Under the pieces are notes generated by a model that searched no databases, had not been told where the DNA came from, and worked only from the letters and a program-made list of their open reading frames with translations. A stretch of 64,000 bases of DNA from Phoronis australis (lineage: Eukaryota; Phoronida; Phoronidae): NCBI GenBank assembly GCA_002633005.1, contig NMRA01000032.1, forward strand, positions 228,911-292,910, written 5' to 3'. Positions 1-12,300 of this stretch are shown here, piece by piece; position 1 is the first letter of the stretch; each line of letters opens with the position of its first letter. Both the position numbers and the translations under genes were made by a program.

Positions 1-8
1 TTCATGAG

Positions 9-388
9 GTGGAGGAGCTTGAGAAAGAGTGTCTAGCTTGTAGGAAATCGGAAGTGATTCGTTCATTGCCTGATTTATTGTTGAGTGGATACAATACTAG
101 CATTGACGTAAACGTGCCTACTAACACATGTGCTTTAGATGTTCCTTGGTCTAGAACTTCTGAGAATTGGATAAATTTGCGTGCAATGTGCTTTTATACT
201 TTACAAAATTTTGAAGGAATCCTGAAATGGCTCCAATCAAGCAGAAATTGGCTTACTCAAGCGGCAAAGCCGCTTTGATTAAAGAGTTGAATGGAGTTCA
301 GAAAGAGATGCAAGCGTGTGACGAAGACGAATTGACGGAAGGATGTATTCTTGAGAAATGTATGGAACAAATGTCAGCCAGTCAATGA
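9..388 (+). other. Two short unassigned open frames at the left edge
   Basis: An open frame runs from near the window start to 278 (LEKECLACRKSEVIRSLPDL and so on) and a second 53-codon frame starts at 227 (MAPIKQKLAYSSGKAALIKE) and stops at 388. The second has a charged helical composition with two Cys-containing turns. They could be the end of a retroelement gag-like region or of an unrelated exon cut by the edge. I do not recognise either. Confidence 0.25.
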
Positions 389-2608
389 ACTTTTTCGTTG
401 TTAGTTCCAGTTTACTTCCGTTTTTGTAATAATACCATAAATTGCTGTCAACTTTTTGATCTGGTGATCGGAAACGAATTTTCGATGAATTATTGAGTTC
501 TAAGATCTGCTTGAATAGAGTGATGTCATGGTTTTGAAGTTGCTGTTTTTGTTTGTTGACCACGAAGTTCAAGATTTGTGTGGGGATGGAACTGGGGATG
601 ATTTCCATTTATTTTGTGTGCCTTGACACAATCGTTTAAAAGCATGAATTGACCTATCGCAAGCTCCGCCTTCTTGCGAAAAGTCGACAAACAATAAGTT
701 TTACCCGACAACGTGTTGTTTGTCGGGTAAATGGCGGCTTAGAAACGAAGGTGTGTCAAGAATGCTGCAGTCTGATATGTCAATTAATTCGTCACACAAA
801 ATCCTGGCGTTAGGTATATTGCAATCCATTTTATCTGATCACGCCACAGGTAGAATTTAACGTGTAATAGCGCCATAAAAATGATTTGGAGAGGTTTACC
901 TCAAATATTAATTTCTTAGGGCGTAGCACCGGCAATAATCCTAGCTACGTCGTTGACACTGGTATGATCTGTTATTGCTGCAGTCGCATGTTTTCAAGAC
1001 ATATATCAACTTCTAATTAATCGGAATGTCGAGTGTTACTTCACAATGAACGAGAAGCCAGGTTAATCATCCTTTGACACTGCTACTTTTCGCAGTACTG
1101 GGGATGAATGGGTTTCTTCAACTTACCCAATTTCAGTGGTTCATAAAACGATCTCTGTGTGCAGATTAAAGAAATGTACTGTAGGAACTGTGTAAACTTT
1201 GTTCAGTTGTTCAGATTTTGATAAACGGAGAACATCATATTACAATATTGAACATTTGTTTGTCAAATGGCAACAGTTGTTCATACCCTAGATCTTATCT
1301 TTCAGCTACACACGTGCGTAAAGCAAAATTCACGAAACACATACTTTAGCAACACGTGTATTTTACTACTGAAAATGGTCTCTTAGCGTAATTCCACTCC
1401 CACTGATCTCAGAAATTTCTGCGTTTTGGTCGACAATATATATAACACGAGCTTTGTCGTTTTCCTATTTCACGCGCTGTGCAGATCCAAAATGTTAACG
1501 ACTGCATAGTGACGGTTTGGAGGGAACGTTTTTGCGGATCCAAGTTGTCGAAATTTGCTCATCCAACACAGCTTCTGCGTGTGGCAATTTAGGTTTGCAC
1601 GGAGCCCATTTCGCGATGAAACGCCGCTAGTCGTAGCCCGGTTTAGCAAACACCACCAAACGTATGTTTGCAGCAACACCAAACCACACTATTCGTGCGC
1701 TAACTTTGGTCATACAGAAATCGCAATCTTCAAACTGGCAGTCGAAGCAATCAACGAATTATATTCGGTCTATTCTTTTATCATATAGTTCGGAATGCCA
1801 ACTCGACCCATAATGTGAACTAAAACAATTATGGTTTCTAAGATAGTTCTGAATGAGGCTTTAGGCCGCGGACAAATGAAAATACAGAAAATTCAAGTTT
1901 CCTGATTAAAATGCTCAATCGGTGCCGTTTGACAGGAATTTTAATTTAAAAATGTGCGAAGTTGACACACGAAATTTAGCCTAGGCAACACTTCAACAAC
2001 GCTCTATTCTTTTCTATTGAAATCGATTTTAGTACACTGCCCTTGCTTCTATTTTCGCAAAAATCAGCGGAGCCTGTGAACGAGGCCTCTATAGGGCCAC
2101 ATTAACGGGTGCTGATGGAATCACGAGGGGAATTCCGTCTTCTACTTTTTAAAACCTAAAAGTCCATCGTACACGAGATGAACCTCCACAATGCGTGTGA
2201 ATACCTAAAACCCGATTGCGTTCCTATAAGTCATTGACTTTTTGTAATACGGTTTATTTGTCATGCTTCTGATTATGGTAGTGGTCGATAATTTCGATTT
2301 TGTCGACACCTTTTGACCGTGTCGGTCTTTACGTCTCGTCAGCACCGACATTCTCGGTTTTACACGGAAAACATCTAATGTGAAACCTGTTTCGAAACTG
2401 TAGCTTATGCGGGAACGGTATGCAAAACGATTGTTTTATCGATCAATGCGGTATACACCGTGAACACCGAAGCGACTTTTCAAAGGAAATTATGCCTAAA
2501 GGAGTGGAAACGTGTCTCATTTGTGCTAGTCAGAACGCGCACAACCGTTCATTGGAAGGGAACAGAAATTGCACCTAAGACTTAAATTAATTTTGCGCAC
2601 TAGTAAGA
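389..2608. other. No recognisable gene
   Basis: AT-rich sequence with only short unsupported open frames on either strand. It contains a short perfect-type hairpin at 699-731 (arms TTTACCCGACAA / TTGTCGGGTAAA) and must include the promoter of the PAN/CTLD gene, but no clear TATA or other core element is visible. Confidence 0.5.
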
Positions 2609-2951
2609 ATGAAATCTACGGGTGTGTCTGGTGCAGACTTTCTTATAACTTTGTGCTTTTTCTTGAGACTTGTAGCGGCTATGAAATTCACGGGTGAACC
2701 TTTTTCGTTTGGAATTTTTTGCAAGTTGGAAAACACGCGTTTGGTTAAACGGCGCATTGAAACACTCCGCACGCCGTCAGTTAGTGACTGCGCCTTTGCT
2801 TGCATTGATACTGTCAATTGCTTGTCTTACAATTTCGCGTATCCTGGTGATATTTGCGAGTTGAATAATGGCACAGGCGACCCGTTGGTGACACAAGTTG
2901 GTTTCAGTTACTTTGCTGTGTGTTCCAGAGCATCTGCGGATTCGACGAGAG
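2609..2951 (+). CDS. PAN/CTLD gene exon 1 (signal peptide and PAN-like domain)
   Basis: 343 bp, 114 codons plus one base; donor AGAG then gtaggt. Contains the signal peptide and the whole PAN-like domain. Confidence 0.83.
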
Positions 2952-4970
2952 GTAGGTGAAGCTTCCATGTATTTAGTGGGATGTCTTACAACTATGATCG
3001 AAGAGTTATGCCTACATGTCTTTCGAGCGATCAATTGTTTGCTTGCGGCGACATTGTGTAAGCCTATACCGACCGTTGCTAAAGTAAACTCTGTGAGTTA
3101 CATTAGAAATTGGCGCTCTCATTCATTGGCGCCAATCTTCCAAGTTAAAAGCAGGAATCGACTAAAAAATTCCCCATGTCACAGATTGGAGATTGAAGGC
3201 CTTGTTGGGTGTTTTTTCCCAACGTTCCCTTGTAATTCCCTACAAGCGTTGGTCCAGCTTGCTTGCCAAAGTTCAGCAGACTTTGAAGAGAGTTTTCGAA
3301 ATTTCCTCCAAACCTTTGACATGGGCGGCGCACCATAGGGGGCTGTTGGGGGGGGGGGGGGTTGGGCTATAGCCCCCAACTTTTTTCAGTGCTACGCCGC
3401 ACATGGTCTATAGGCGGTGCACCACAGGGGGGCTAAAAGGGCTTTAGCCCCCCAACTTTTTTCAGTGCTGCGCCGCCCATGTAATTGAGGGTTGTCGAGC
3501 GTTGCACAACATTATATTGATTCAGAGAACTGGATAGGAAAGTCGTTTTTAGTATATGTAAATAGGTCAAAACGGGTTTGATGCCCTTTTAAGTATAGAG
3601 ATCACAGGCCAAAAATTCCCAGACGCGTTCATGTAAACTGGCAAAAAATGCTTCCTAATATATGATTACGATTCATTTTCTTTGGTTGGAAATTATAGGA
3701 GCAAGAACACAGGTGGTGCGCTGTGAGTAGTTCAGGAACAAACTTCTGGTGGATGAGGTGAACCTGAACTGCAAGTGGGTGGATTCCTTGAGCGAACCTC
3801 AATGGGGGAGGGGGGGGGGTGCGTTCGTCTCATCCCTGGTTGGCTATACGACCATGAATACTGATATCAAAGTTAACTATACGAACAATAATAACAAATA
3901 CATAAATAACTAAAATTAAAACACTCTAACGAACAAGCACTTGGCGAAATGAACAAAATGAAAAAGATATCAGCCACAAAAGTAATTGTTTCAGGGTCAA
4001 CAAGACATTTGTTTTCAAATTGAATGTCGCTTCCAGAGTCACCAATTACGAATCGCCGTTTACTTATTGATTCTTAATGATAAGCCGTGTGGTTATTTCA
4101 GCGTTTAAATGCCCTGTCGATGATTGGGACAACGATTCAAACAATTGGTGCCTTCGCTTATACGTCGACCCGAATGCCCAGAATATGTCTGAATGGAGCG
4201 AGGCACAGATGCTGTGCCTCCGCGATGCCCAACCGGGCCTGGCGTGTCCCAGTACAAAGGAACGATACGACATTCTTACGGAGTTCTTGACAATCCAAGG
4301 TAAGAGCCGGATTGTTAAATATGTATCCAATGCCATCCACTTCATGTTTGAAAGTAATATGTATGTTTTGTAGGCCCTATTTCTTTAAGAATGATGGTAT
4401 CACACAAAAAATAAGTTGGCACATGCCACGTCCGAAATTCCGATTACCGTAACCATTCGGGTGTAAGCCCACCCGCTGCCAGCGGACAAATCTCCACACA
4501 TTAGCATTTTACATAAGTTATGTCCCAGTATTTCCCCACAACGACGAGGCTTCAGGGCCGCCACAATTAAAAATTTTCCACTGAATCTCCAAAACAGTTC
4601 TAAATATGTCTTCGCGAACCAATTTTAATCAATTACGCTACATGTCGAATTAGCCAAAATTGATGGATGCTGGAGTTCTTTAACTCCATCCTCATATACC
4701 AATGAACAATTTACCTGGAACACTGGCTCTGGTTTAACAACGCTTCTTTTGTTTATAGGCGTAAAAACCACGCCATGGATAGGACTGTTTTACAACAGTT
4801 CGAGTTCTTCATGGGAATGGACAAACGGCGATCCCTATACGTTCAGTCTCTGGGAGAACACAACGTCAGGAGATCCAAGACATGGCACGTGCGCTACCAT
4901 AGAGGTGAACAAAGGTTTTCGGGTAGTGGATTGCCAGAGTTTGCAGTACAGAATATGTAGTGTAGAATAG
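2609..4970 (+). CDS. Secreted PAN/Apple plus C-type-lectin-domain protein (three exons)
   Basis: Predicted exons 2609-2951, 4102-4299 and 4759-4970 join in phase 1 at both junctions (donors gtaggt and gtaaga, acceptors atttcag and tttatag) and give about 250 residues. Exon 1 holds a hydrophobic signal (FLITLCFFLRLVAA) and a PAN/Apple-like domain with cysteines in IFCKLENT, DCAFACIDTVNC, DICELNN and YFAVC. Exons 2-3 form a long-form C-type lectin domain: KCPVDDW and WCLRL pair, LCL and ICSVE outer bond, TCA and DCQ inner bond, and a WIGL core. The usual EPN/QPD and WND sugar/Ca2+ motifs are absent, so classical Ca2+-dependent sugar binding is unlikely. N-glycosylation sequons are present (NMS, NSS, NTT). 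Probable extracellular recognition or matrix protein; the ligand is unknown. It is convergent with RYR. I chose the ATG at 2609 because it precedes the signal peptide; an in-frame ATG at 2681 would leave no clear signal. Confidence 0.85.
3318..3485. mobile_element. MITE-like element with GGCGGCGCACCA / GCGCCGCCCAT ends
   Basis: Located in intron 1 of the PAN/CTLD gene. Two related halves of about 80 bp each contain a G-rich stretch, GGGGGCTNNNNGGG, followed by CCCCCAACTTTTTTCAGTGC, and the outer ends GGGCGGCGCACC and GCTGCGCCGCCCAT are inverted complements. It contains a run of about 15 G. Short nonautonomous DNA element by structure. Confidence 0.6.
4102..4299 (+). CDS. PAN/CTLD gene exon 2 (N-terminal half of lectin fold)
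   Basis: 198 bp, phase 1 to 1. Reads FKCPVDDWDNDSNNWCLRLY, then SEWSEAQMLCLRDAQPGLAC and ERYDILTEFLTIQG. WSEAQMLC is the classic first helix of a C-type lectin domain. Confidence 0.87.
4759..4970 (+). CDS. PAN/CTLD gene exon 3 (C-terminal half of lectin fold, stop)
   Basis: 212 bp, phase 1 start, TAG stop at 4968-4970. Reads VKTTPWIGLFYNSSSSSWEW, TNGDPYTFSLWENTTSGDPR and ends VVDCQSLQYRICSVE. Confidence 0.88.
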
Positions 4971-6213
4971 AAAAATATCATGGGCCTATTCAAAATTCTG
5001 TGATGGAGGATCAGATTCGTGTTCTATGTGCGACCTGACTATGGTACACTAGAGTAGATTTCTTGGCTTTTGAGTGACTGTTGTAGATATTCTTCTGAAT
5101 TATCATAAGTGTTTATTTCTGTCATAATTAGTTCTTACAGTACTGCTGTAATTCATTCGTGACTTCTAATTGGCTGGTTTATTACTGTCGACCTTAATTT
5201 CATCACACTGGTACCCTTTTTGACTATACCCCGCACCACCACGTGGTTTTAGTTTTACATATATCATAACCAAAAATGCCTGTCCATGTCCAAGAAGGAG
5301 AATGGAAACTACTTGGCTTAAATTGATGCACTTATTTATTTTCATTCTGTATAAAACATTCCAAACAATTAATATCACAATCGGGAAGACAAGCAATCCA
5401 AGGGAACACCTAAACAATGGAAAACCATTTTGTTACTATGTAGGCCAAATCTACGCCATTTATCCCCTTAATGTCGTTAAGGTTGCACACAAACACACAA
5501 ACAATTTGTAAACACAAAGGTAGAATTTGTGGTAACGTTCATTTTAATGAACTTACTGCAAAAACTTGACCGTGAAAATCTTGTAGCACCATTATCCTAA
5601 ATCCTCATCTTTTTTACATGTATATTAGTTCAAAACTCTTAGTTGTAAAGTGACCTAAGAATTGTTGAAAAAGGAACAAAGTGTACAATTGAGCACTAGA
5701 GATGTAACGTTCAGAATTTCCGTCACCATGTGACGTTTGTTAAATAATATCTCACTGAACAGTTTGAACATAATCACTAGTATCAATAAAAATAGATTCA
5801 ACCTGAACACGTGTTTTCACACCGAGATTCTAACAAGTTGCATAGTTAATCCACTAACACACAAACCGTGCAGGTGAATGCCAACTAACTTAACACGGAT
5901 TCTGCTCCTCTTCACTATGCACTCACTCAATAGAGTCTTGCAGCTACATTAAAATTCGCACAAGTCGGATAAAAAGCAGACAGAGATTTTGTGCAAGGAA
6001 GACAAAATCTGACTTTCATCTGCAGAGCCGAGTGCATGACGTTGGAGAACCATATCGCATGCCTCGGCTCGAATTAAACGAAATCCAAGTTAAGTGCGTC
6101 TGGCTAGTGCATTCGCTGGCCAGTTTCAGAAAACTGCTAATTTAAAAATCTATTATATAACTAACTCTCCACCATATGAGTATTTAGTCTGCATTGTACA
6201 AGTTGTTTCTCAA
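4971..6213. other. Convergent intergenic region / 3' UTRs
   Basis: The two genes end tail to tail 1,243 bp apart. A plus-strand AATAAA lies at 5785-5790. On the minus strand AATAAA candidates are at 5335-5340 and 5178-5183, about 0.9-1.0 kb past the RYR stop. The transcripts could overlap in antisense. No other gene was seen. Confidence 0.45.
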
Positions 6214-6315
6214 TTATTCAGAGACTCCAGCGTCTTCGTTTTGTTTACGGAAACAGTCTCCAACAGGGAAGAAGTTCCAACAGCGTTTCTGATACAGCTC
6301 CCATACATAAGTTTC
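6214..6315 (-). CDS. RYR: RYR terminal exon with stop codon
   Basis: 102 bp including TAA at 6214-6216. Reads [20 protein letters not shown] then [13 protein letters not shown] and stop. It matches vertebrate [20 protein letters not shown] and CFRKQYEDQL; the last five residues (AGVSE) are lineage-specific. Acceptor tttacag. Confidence 0.97.
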   Translation of the reverse strand, partial: ETYVWELYQKRCWNFFPVGDCFRKQNEDAGVSE

Positions 6316-9300
6316 CTGTAAAGTGAGGCAGTAAACAACATTAGTATAATGTTTAAATACACACATACACGCATAAATGTATAATCACACACATGTGGGT
6401 GATTTTGTAGGTAAACAAATGATAAAATGTCATTGCCAACAAAAACAATTGGCAAACATATCGCTACGAACCTTGGTGAATGAAAACCTAATAGCATAGC
6501 AGTGACTAGTCATTTAACTTCAGAAAACAAATTGGCAGTTTACTGCAGATGTAACATTTTCACCAAAAAAAAAACACAAAAATGGTTGCAAAAGAACTTG
6601 TCCTTACCTGCCCAGTGTATTCCGTGTCTGGTTTATTGATCAAGTGCATTAAAAAGAACATGTAGTTAGCAAAGTTGTGTTCATTCATCACATGTTTCTC
6701 AAACCCATGCGGCACTGCATCAAAGTACTCCTTGCCAATACCACAGATGAAACACTTGGACTGCAAGAAAACACAATCATCTATAATACATGATTTTGAG
6801 TAGCAAGCTCCACGTAGGCGAGGCTGGGCAGTTATTGGTGTAGTTTTAAACCACCCCGAGTATCCAAACAGTTACCATGTATCACTGTAGACAGACATGT
6901 CCCTCTTCTAAAAAATGACCATTAGGCAGTACATCTCATTTTCCAATTTGCAACAGTATGAATGCTTCTTACTGGTTAGGATTACAATAGGCACTTAACC
7001 ACAGTGACTGGAATTTTAAAAGCGATTTCTTTTGTTTGGAGATTCGGGAACAGAACTGAGTGTCAGCAGTCATGGCAACCCATTTTAAGAAGTGCAAACT
7101 ATTGAAACTAAACCATACTTGAAAATTGAACTTTTTCACTCTTTCAAAAGCAATTAATTGAAAATCGATTAACTACAACAGAAGAGAAAATGTACATTGC
7201 AATTCTAGCTGTCCCTTTGTTGATATGTTCCAAGTTATATTGTGTAACCTTCTTGAGCAACACAGTGGGGCGATTTTTCTTGAGTACACGCCATCTCCAC
7301 AAATATGGCACTTATCGGAATGATCTTGACACCCCCAAAAATGTACCAAATATTGAGCGTGAGAGCACGTCATGACATTTTTGGGCCAAATTGTCGAAGC
7401 TACGATTTGTCCGTCATGCGTTGTGTGATGCAATAGGCAGTCATCCTTTAGTAAATGATTATTTCCTGGTTAATTTAGGTATTTCATAAGTTCAAACATA
7501 TGATTTTCTACGTTTAACAGAGTAAGCAAACAGCAACAATAGAATGTCAAAGGGGAGAACGCTCATTCATTACTACGGTAGCCACATCTTGAAGTACTAC
7601 AGCGACTCTGATTCTGAGGTATTTATCCACAATGCCGTCTGTCAGTAAGGCACCTACATACAGCATACAGCTGCTGTAATTATCAGTATTTGTCAAGGAC
7701 ATTTATTTTGAATTCGTCATTCTAATACCGAGTGATTTTCACTACTGACAACAAAAATGCAATGCGGGCTGCAGTGTACTGCACTTTTATTATTTATCTT
7801 TGCTCAGAAACATTTAGCGGCCTAATAACCTTTCGAAAACTAGGTCAATGAAGCAATGTGTTGCCATACCCCTGCGTAACAGGAGAGTTGAATTTGGGAA
7901 GTACATGTTAGATTGAGTATATCAGAATCCATGAAAAACTACAAGGTTAATGTCTTATGACAATTTTGGCTATCGCTTTAAATGAAATCGGAAAAGAATT
8001 ACAGTGTGTTACCATATAAACATTACCCACATATTCAACGTCTAATATATCATTTATAAGCAAACTGCTATGACCAGTATGTACTGTTATAATATAAACA
8101 TTACCTCCATATCTTCAACTACTTGTTGTAACTGATCTCTCAATTCACCAAATGCATCGATGATCAGACCTGAAAGTTGGACAAATAGGTTAACAATTCA
8201 AGTTTGTTCGAAATTTCAATGCCTACACAAATTGACGTAAAGTTATACTGATTAGTCTACACAAACACAGATCCAGGGCCCAATGTCTAATCCCCAAGCT
8301 TGAACCTGAAGAACTTAAATATTAGTCTTGACATTTTTTCTGCTCCACTTTAAGCTTAGTAATACATAGAAAAATTTTTACACTTAATGACCCCACAATC
8401 GTCCTCGCCTAGTGAACATTCCCTTTCGTTGTTTTCTTTAACCTTCTTACCTTGAATAATGGCGAGAAGAATGACAATGACGAAGAAGAAGAAAGTGATG
8501 TCAAACAGAATACGGACGAACTCTGTTGGGTCGCCGTCTGGAGCTTCAATGGCATCACCAATACCACCGCCTTGTCTGACGCCAATATACAGATGGAACA
8601 CAAAACACTGCAATAAACAAATACATTCTGGATCACGCATAACCTTGTAAACAAGGTTCTGATTGGTTGAGCAAAACCAAAGTTTCGTAGTTGTGCTAAT
8701 ACCAAAAGAATTATTAACATTTTTCAACCTGCTTACGTGGCAACATGTATTTTATTGTTTGCATTAGTAAGTTTTTAATTAGTGATATTGAATAACACGT
8801 AGCACCTAATTTTGAATTTTTCTGACATCGTACAATTGTCCATGTTACGTTTAGGCACTTTAAATGGAAAGCCGTAGAATTGATTCCTGTCAATGTAACT
8901 GTGATCTCCACTACAAATTTCTTTCAGTGGTATTATGGTCAATATGTTACAAAATATCAACTGGTCACAAGGGCAATGTCGGATTATACGAAGTGCGGGA
9001 GAGCAATGTTGCCCTTTTCTGATAGGACTGGTCTGTTTTATCATACAATCACTGATATTTATTTCCTCAGATTTCCAAGTCCGTTTAATTGACACATATT
9101 TTTACTTCCTCAATGTAATACCATAACGTTCTCACAGTCAGGAGCCGATACTTTTAGCATTATGTAATTGGTCACATCACACATAGCAACAGATGTGACC
9201 CCACACATAGCAACAGATGTGACCCCACACATAGCAACAGATGTGACCCCACATCTAGCAATAGATGTGACCCCACACATAGCAACAGATGTGACCCCAC

Positions 9301-12300
9301 ACATAGCAACAGATGTGACCCCACACATAGCAACAGATGTGACCCCACACATAGCAACAGATGTGACCCTGCACATAGCAACAGATGTGACCCTGCTCAG
9401 GTGTGAATTTAACGTGTTTCAGCCAATCTGAGGGCAGAAATAGCAGTAGTTGATAATATATAATTCACTCGTGCATGTTAACCACCTGAATACAAAATGT
9501 ACTGATTTTGCATTCAATTCATGTTTTATATTCAATTTTAAAGAGTTAAGACACTTAAAGATGCAGTAAGCCCACCTCCATCAAAAATGATATTTGATTC
9601 TGATTACTTACAAACAGCCAGTTATTACAACTCAAGACCACACTCAATAGACTTGTGACAGCTGGTCACTTTATGACCCAATCATGTACTGGACCAATAC
9701 AAACTTGCCGGAATTCTTTCCAAGCACACAGATCACTTCCCATCTGAGTAGCAAACACATTGAGGTCAGACATGCATTCTGCAGATCACGTGCATCGCTT
9801 GTAATACATGGCGATCCCTCGTGAAATCTTGCATGATCTTGAGTTTGTGCTAAGTTTTCATGTCAGCGAACGCACGCTATCTTTATAGCAAATGGTCTAA
9901 ATCAAAAGTTTGTCTTTATTCTACACAAGACAAGTATACATTAGCTTCATTTTCATCTCCACCTACATCTAAACCAATACGAACTCGGTTCACCCACCGT
10001 TAACATGTCATTGCACTTATAGACTTGCTCCTCTTCACCACCCTCTTGCACGTAGAACTTCCTGAAGAAGTTGAACGCGATCACCGTGTAGATGTAGACG
10101 ACGATACTGGTCAACATGAAGGTCAGTATCAGCTGCTTGCCGTTGTGAGTGACAGACTGGAGGATGGTGCCAAGTGACTTGATGCAGAAGGCCACGTCCA
10201 TGAGATGGGCGGCGAAGAAGAAATAGTTGTAGTTACCCAGGCAGGAGAAGACGAAGTACCAGGCGATGTAGAGGAAGGACTGGAATGGGAAAATACCTAG
10301 TTATGTACCAAACAAGGTAACAGTCAATTGAGAACCAGTTATCTCTACTAAATAAAAAGCATCAAACTGGTTCTCAAAATCCGGTACCCCTGTAAGTGAC
10401 TACAGCCCCAAACAGGACTCTATTCTACACTAGCTGCATAGCAAAGAATTGCTGAAAGATGAGTATATTAACGCATTCAATACCTGTTCCACTCATGTAA
10501 AAAATTTTCATATAAAATGGACAATTTGGACAGATAAGAGTATCACTGCTCATTGTAAGACAACTCAGCCCACCAAAGTGGGGACAGTCAACCAAATTCC
10601 TATTGTTCCCAATTGCTAAAGAATAATTTGATGAGACAACAGGATTTTGGATGCTCATCAGAGGCCAACTGGCATGATACCTAGTTACAGTAGATAGGTG
10701 ACTACCATGGCACTGCCACACAACAGACGCCCTTCCTTCTAATGAACAACAATATTCATGAAGATGGTAAATGCCAACCCCAAGAACAGTTGAGAGTAAT
10801 CAAGATAAAAGATTGACATTCAGAGGCTGAAAACAATCTCTTCAGAAGAACATAATTATGGAAATATGGCAGTATAGAATTTTCACCAGACTTATCATTA
10901 CAGATGGATAGAAATAATATGCCTGTTGAAAGAATAAGCATGAAAGTTTAATGACAAAGACAGTTAATTCACTAAATTTGCCAATAGGCTTTCTATGTCC
11001 TTGATAATTGAGCAACTTTTCGAAGAGCTTCCTTGAAAATTACCAGCTTTCAAAATCTTTATCAACCAATAACATTCCTTCATTATGTGAGTGAAAAGGA
11101 ATCAATTGATACATGTACTTGTATTTCCATATTCATGTAATTCACCCTGTGTTAACAAACTCTTTAAAACCACCGGTAATTGAAAGCTCCCTCATTACAG
11201 AACAAAAAATAAAACTTACATTGTCTGTAAAAATAACACCCCACTTCCAAACTTCATATTGCCAGTCAATATTCTCTAAGCTGTAAAATGAAAAATCTAT
11301 AGTTCGCTAACCCAATGCAAACCTGAAAAAAACCTGCAAAATGCTACAACTCGAGCTTTATTACATTACAATAACTACCACAATTTTTCCATTATTTCAC
11401 AGAAAAATAACAGCCAAAATTGTCACTTTCAGTATTTTCAAAACCTGATTAGATTTAAACAGGAAAGAACTTAGGTCAACTTGACAAAATGTTGTTTCGT
11501 GACATTTCCATCGCATAAACAAAGCTGATAACAGGTTAAAATATCTTAATTTCCATTTTTCTTTGAGAAATTTCACAAAATAAAATTTCACATGTCAGCC
11601 AAAGTACGCGCTAAATGCTGTCAGATGCAAACTAGAAAAATTTTAAAAACTGTAACTCTGCGATTAAAATTTGATGTGAGAGCAAAAAAATGAAATAAGC
11701 TAACTCGTGCAATGGTGTTTATTACTCTTGAAGATCTTTAGGTCCCTGTGAATCTAATATCGTAAACTGTTCAGCCAATGTGGGAGAGCATGACTAACGC
11801 TGACAAAGATTTTTTGTGCGATTATAAACAAGATAGCAAAGATACAGACAGCATGAAATCACTTGACAACACTTACAATTCAGGGAGCAGTCCCGATGAC
11901 TTCTTTTTCACTTCAGGCTCAAACTTGAGGCTGTTAGTTTTGTCCATGCCCAGAAGGTTACTTATTTCATCATATTCAAACTGCTCTGAGAACTTGTTCC
12001 GCACCTATCAGATAGGAAAGTTAGTGTTATGTGTAGCTGGTGATGATAAGGCGGAAAGTCGTTAAAAGAATGCTGTTCAGACCTTCGGGTTAAGTACTTA
12101 AGTGATCGTTTTTGTCATTCTCCCACGACATCTAAATTTGATTCTCTCATGAGAACTCCGGATAGCCTACTTATCAAATTCGTCCATCAAGCTCTCAAGC
12201 GTCACAATTTATTATCCAGTTTGTAATGCACATGACAATGTTCTGTCTTGTACATGTTATACCTTGGGCCTATTACCATATGTGTATATTTCAATAAATC

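Noticed and set aside
279-608. Minus-strand 109-codon frame at the left end
   Set aside because: No recognisable domain and overlaps the plus-strand frames; insufficient support to call a gene.
1470-1788. Overlapping frames on both strands near 1.5-1.8 kb
   Set aside because: No homology, no splice or initiation support; consistent with chance.
6214-8607. IP3 receptor as alternative identity for the channel
   Set aside because: The C-terminal zinc domain is shared, but [16 protein letters not shown], the EF-hand module, the calmodulin helix and SPHDNGKQ-type core sequences are all of the RyR type.
9168-9405. CRISPR-like direct repeats
   Set aside because: Head-to-tail minisatellite without unique spacers, in an animal intron.
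9168-9431. Open frames of TDVTPHIA and GVTSVAMC repeats on both strands
   Set aside because: Produced by a 24-bp minisatellite without stop codons; inside an RYR intron.
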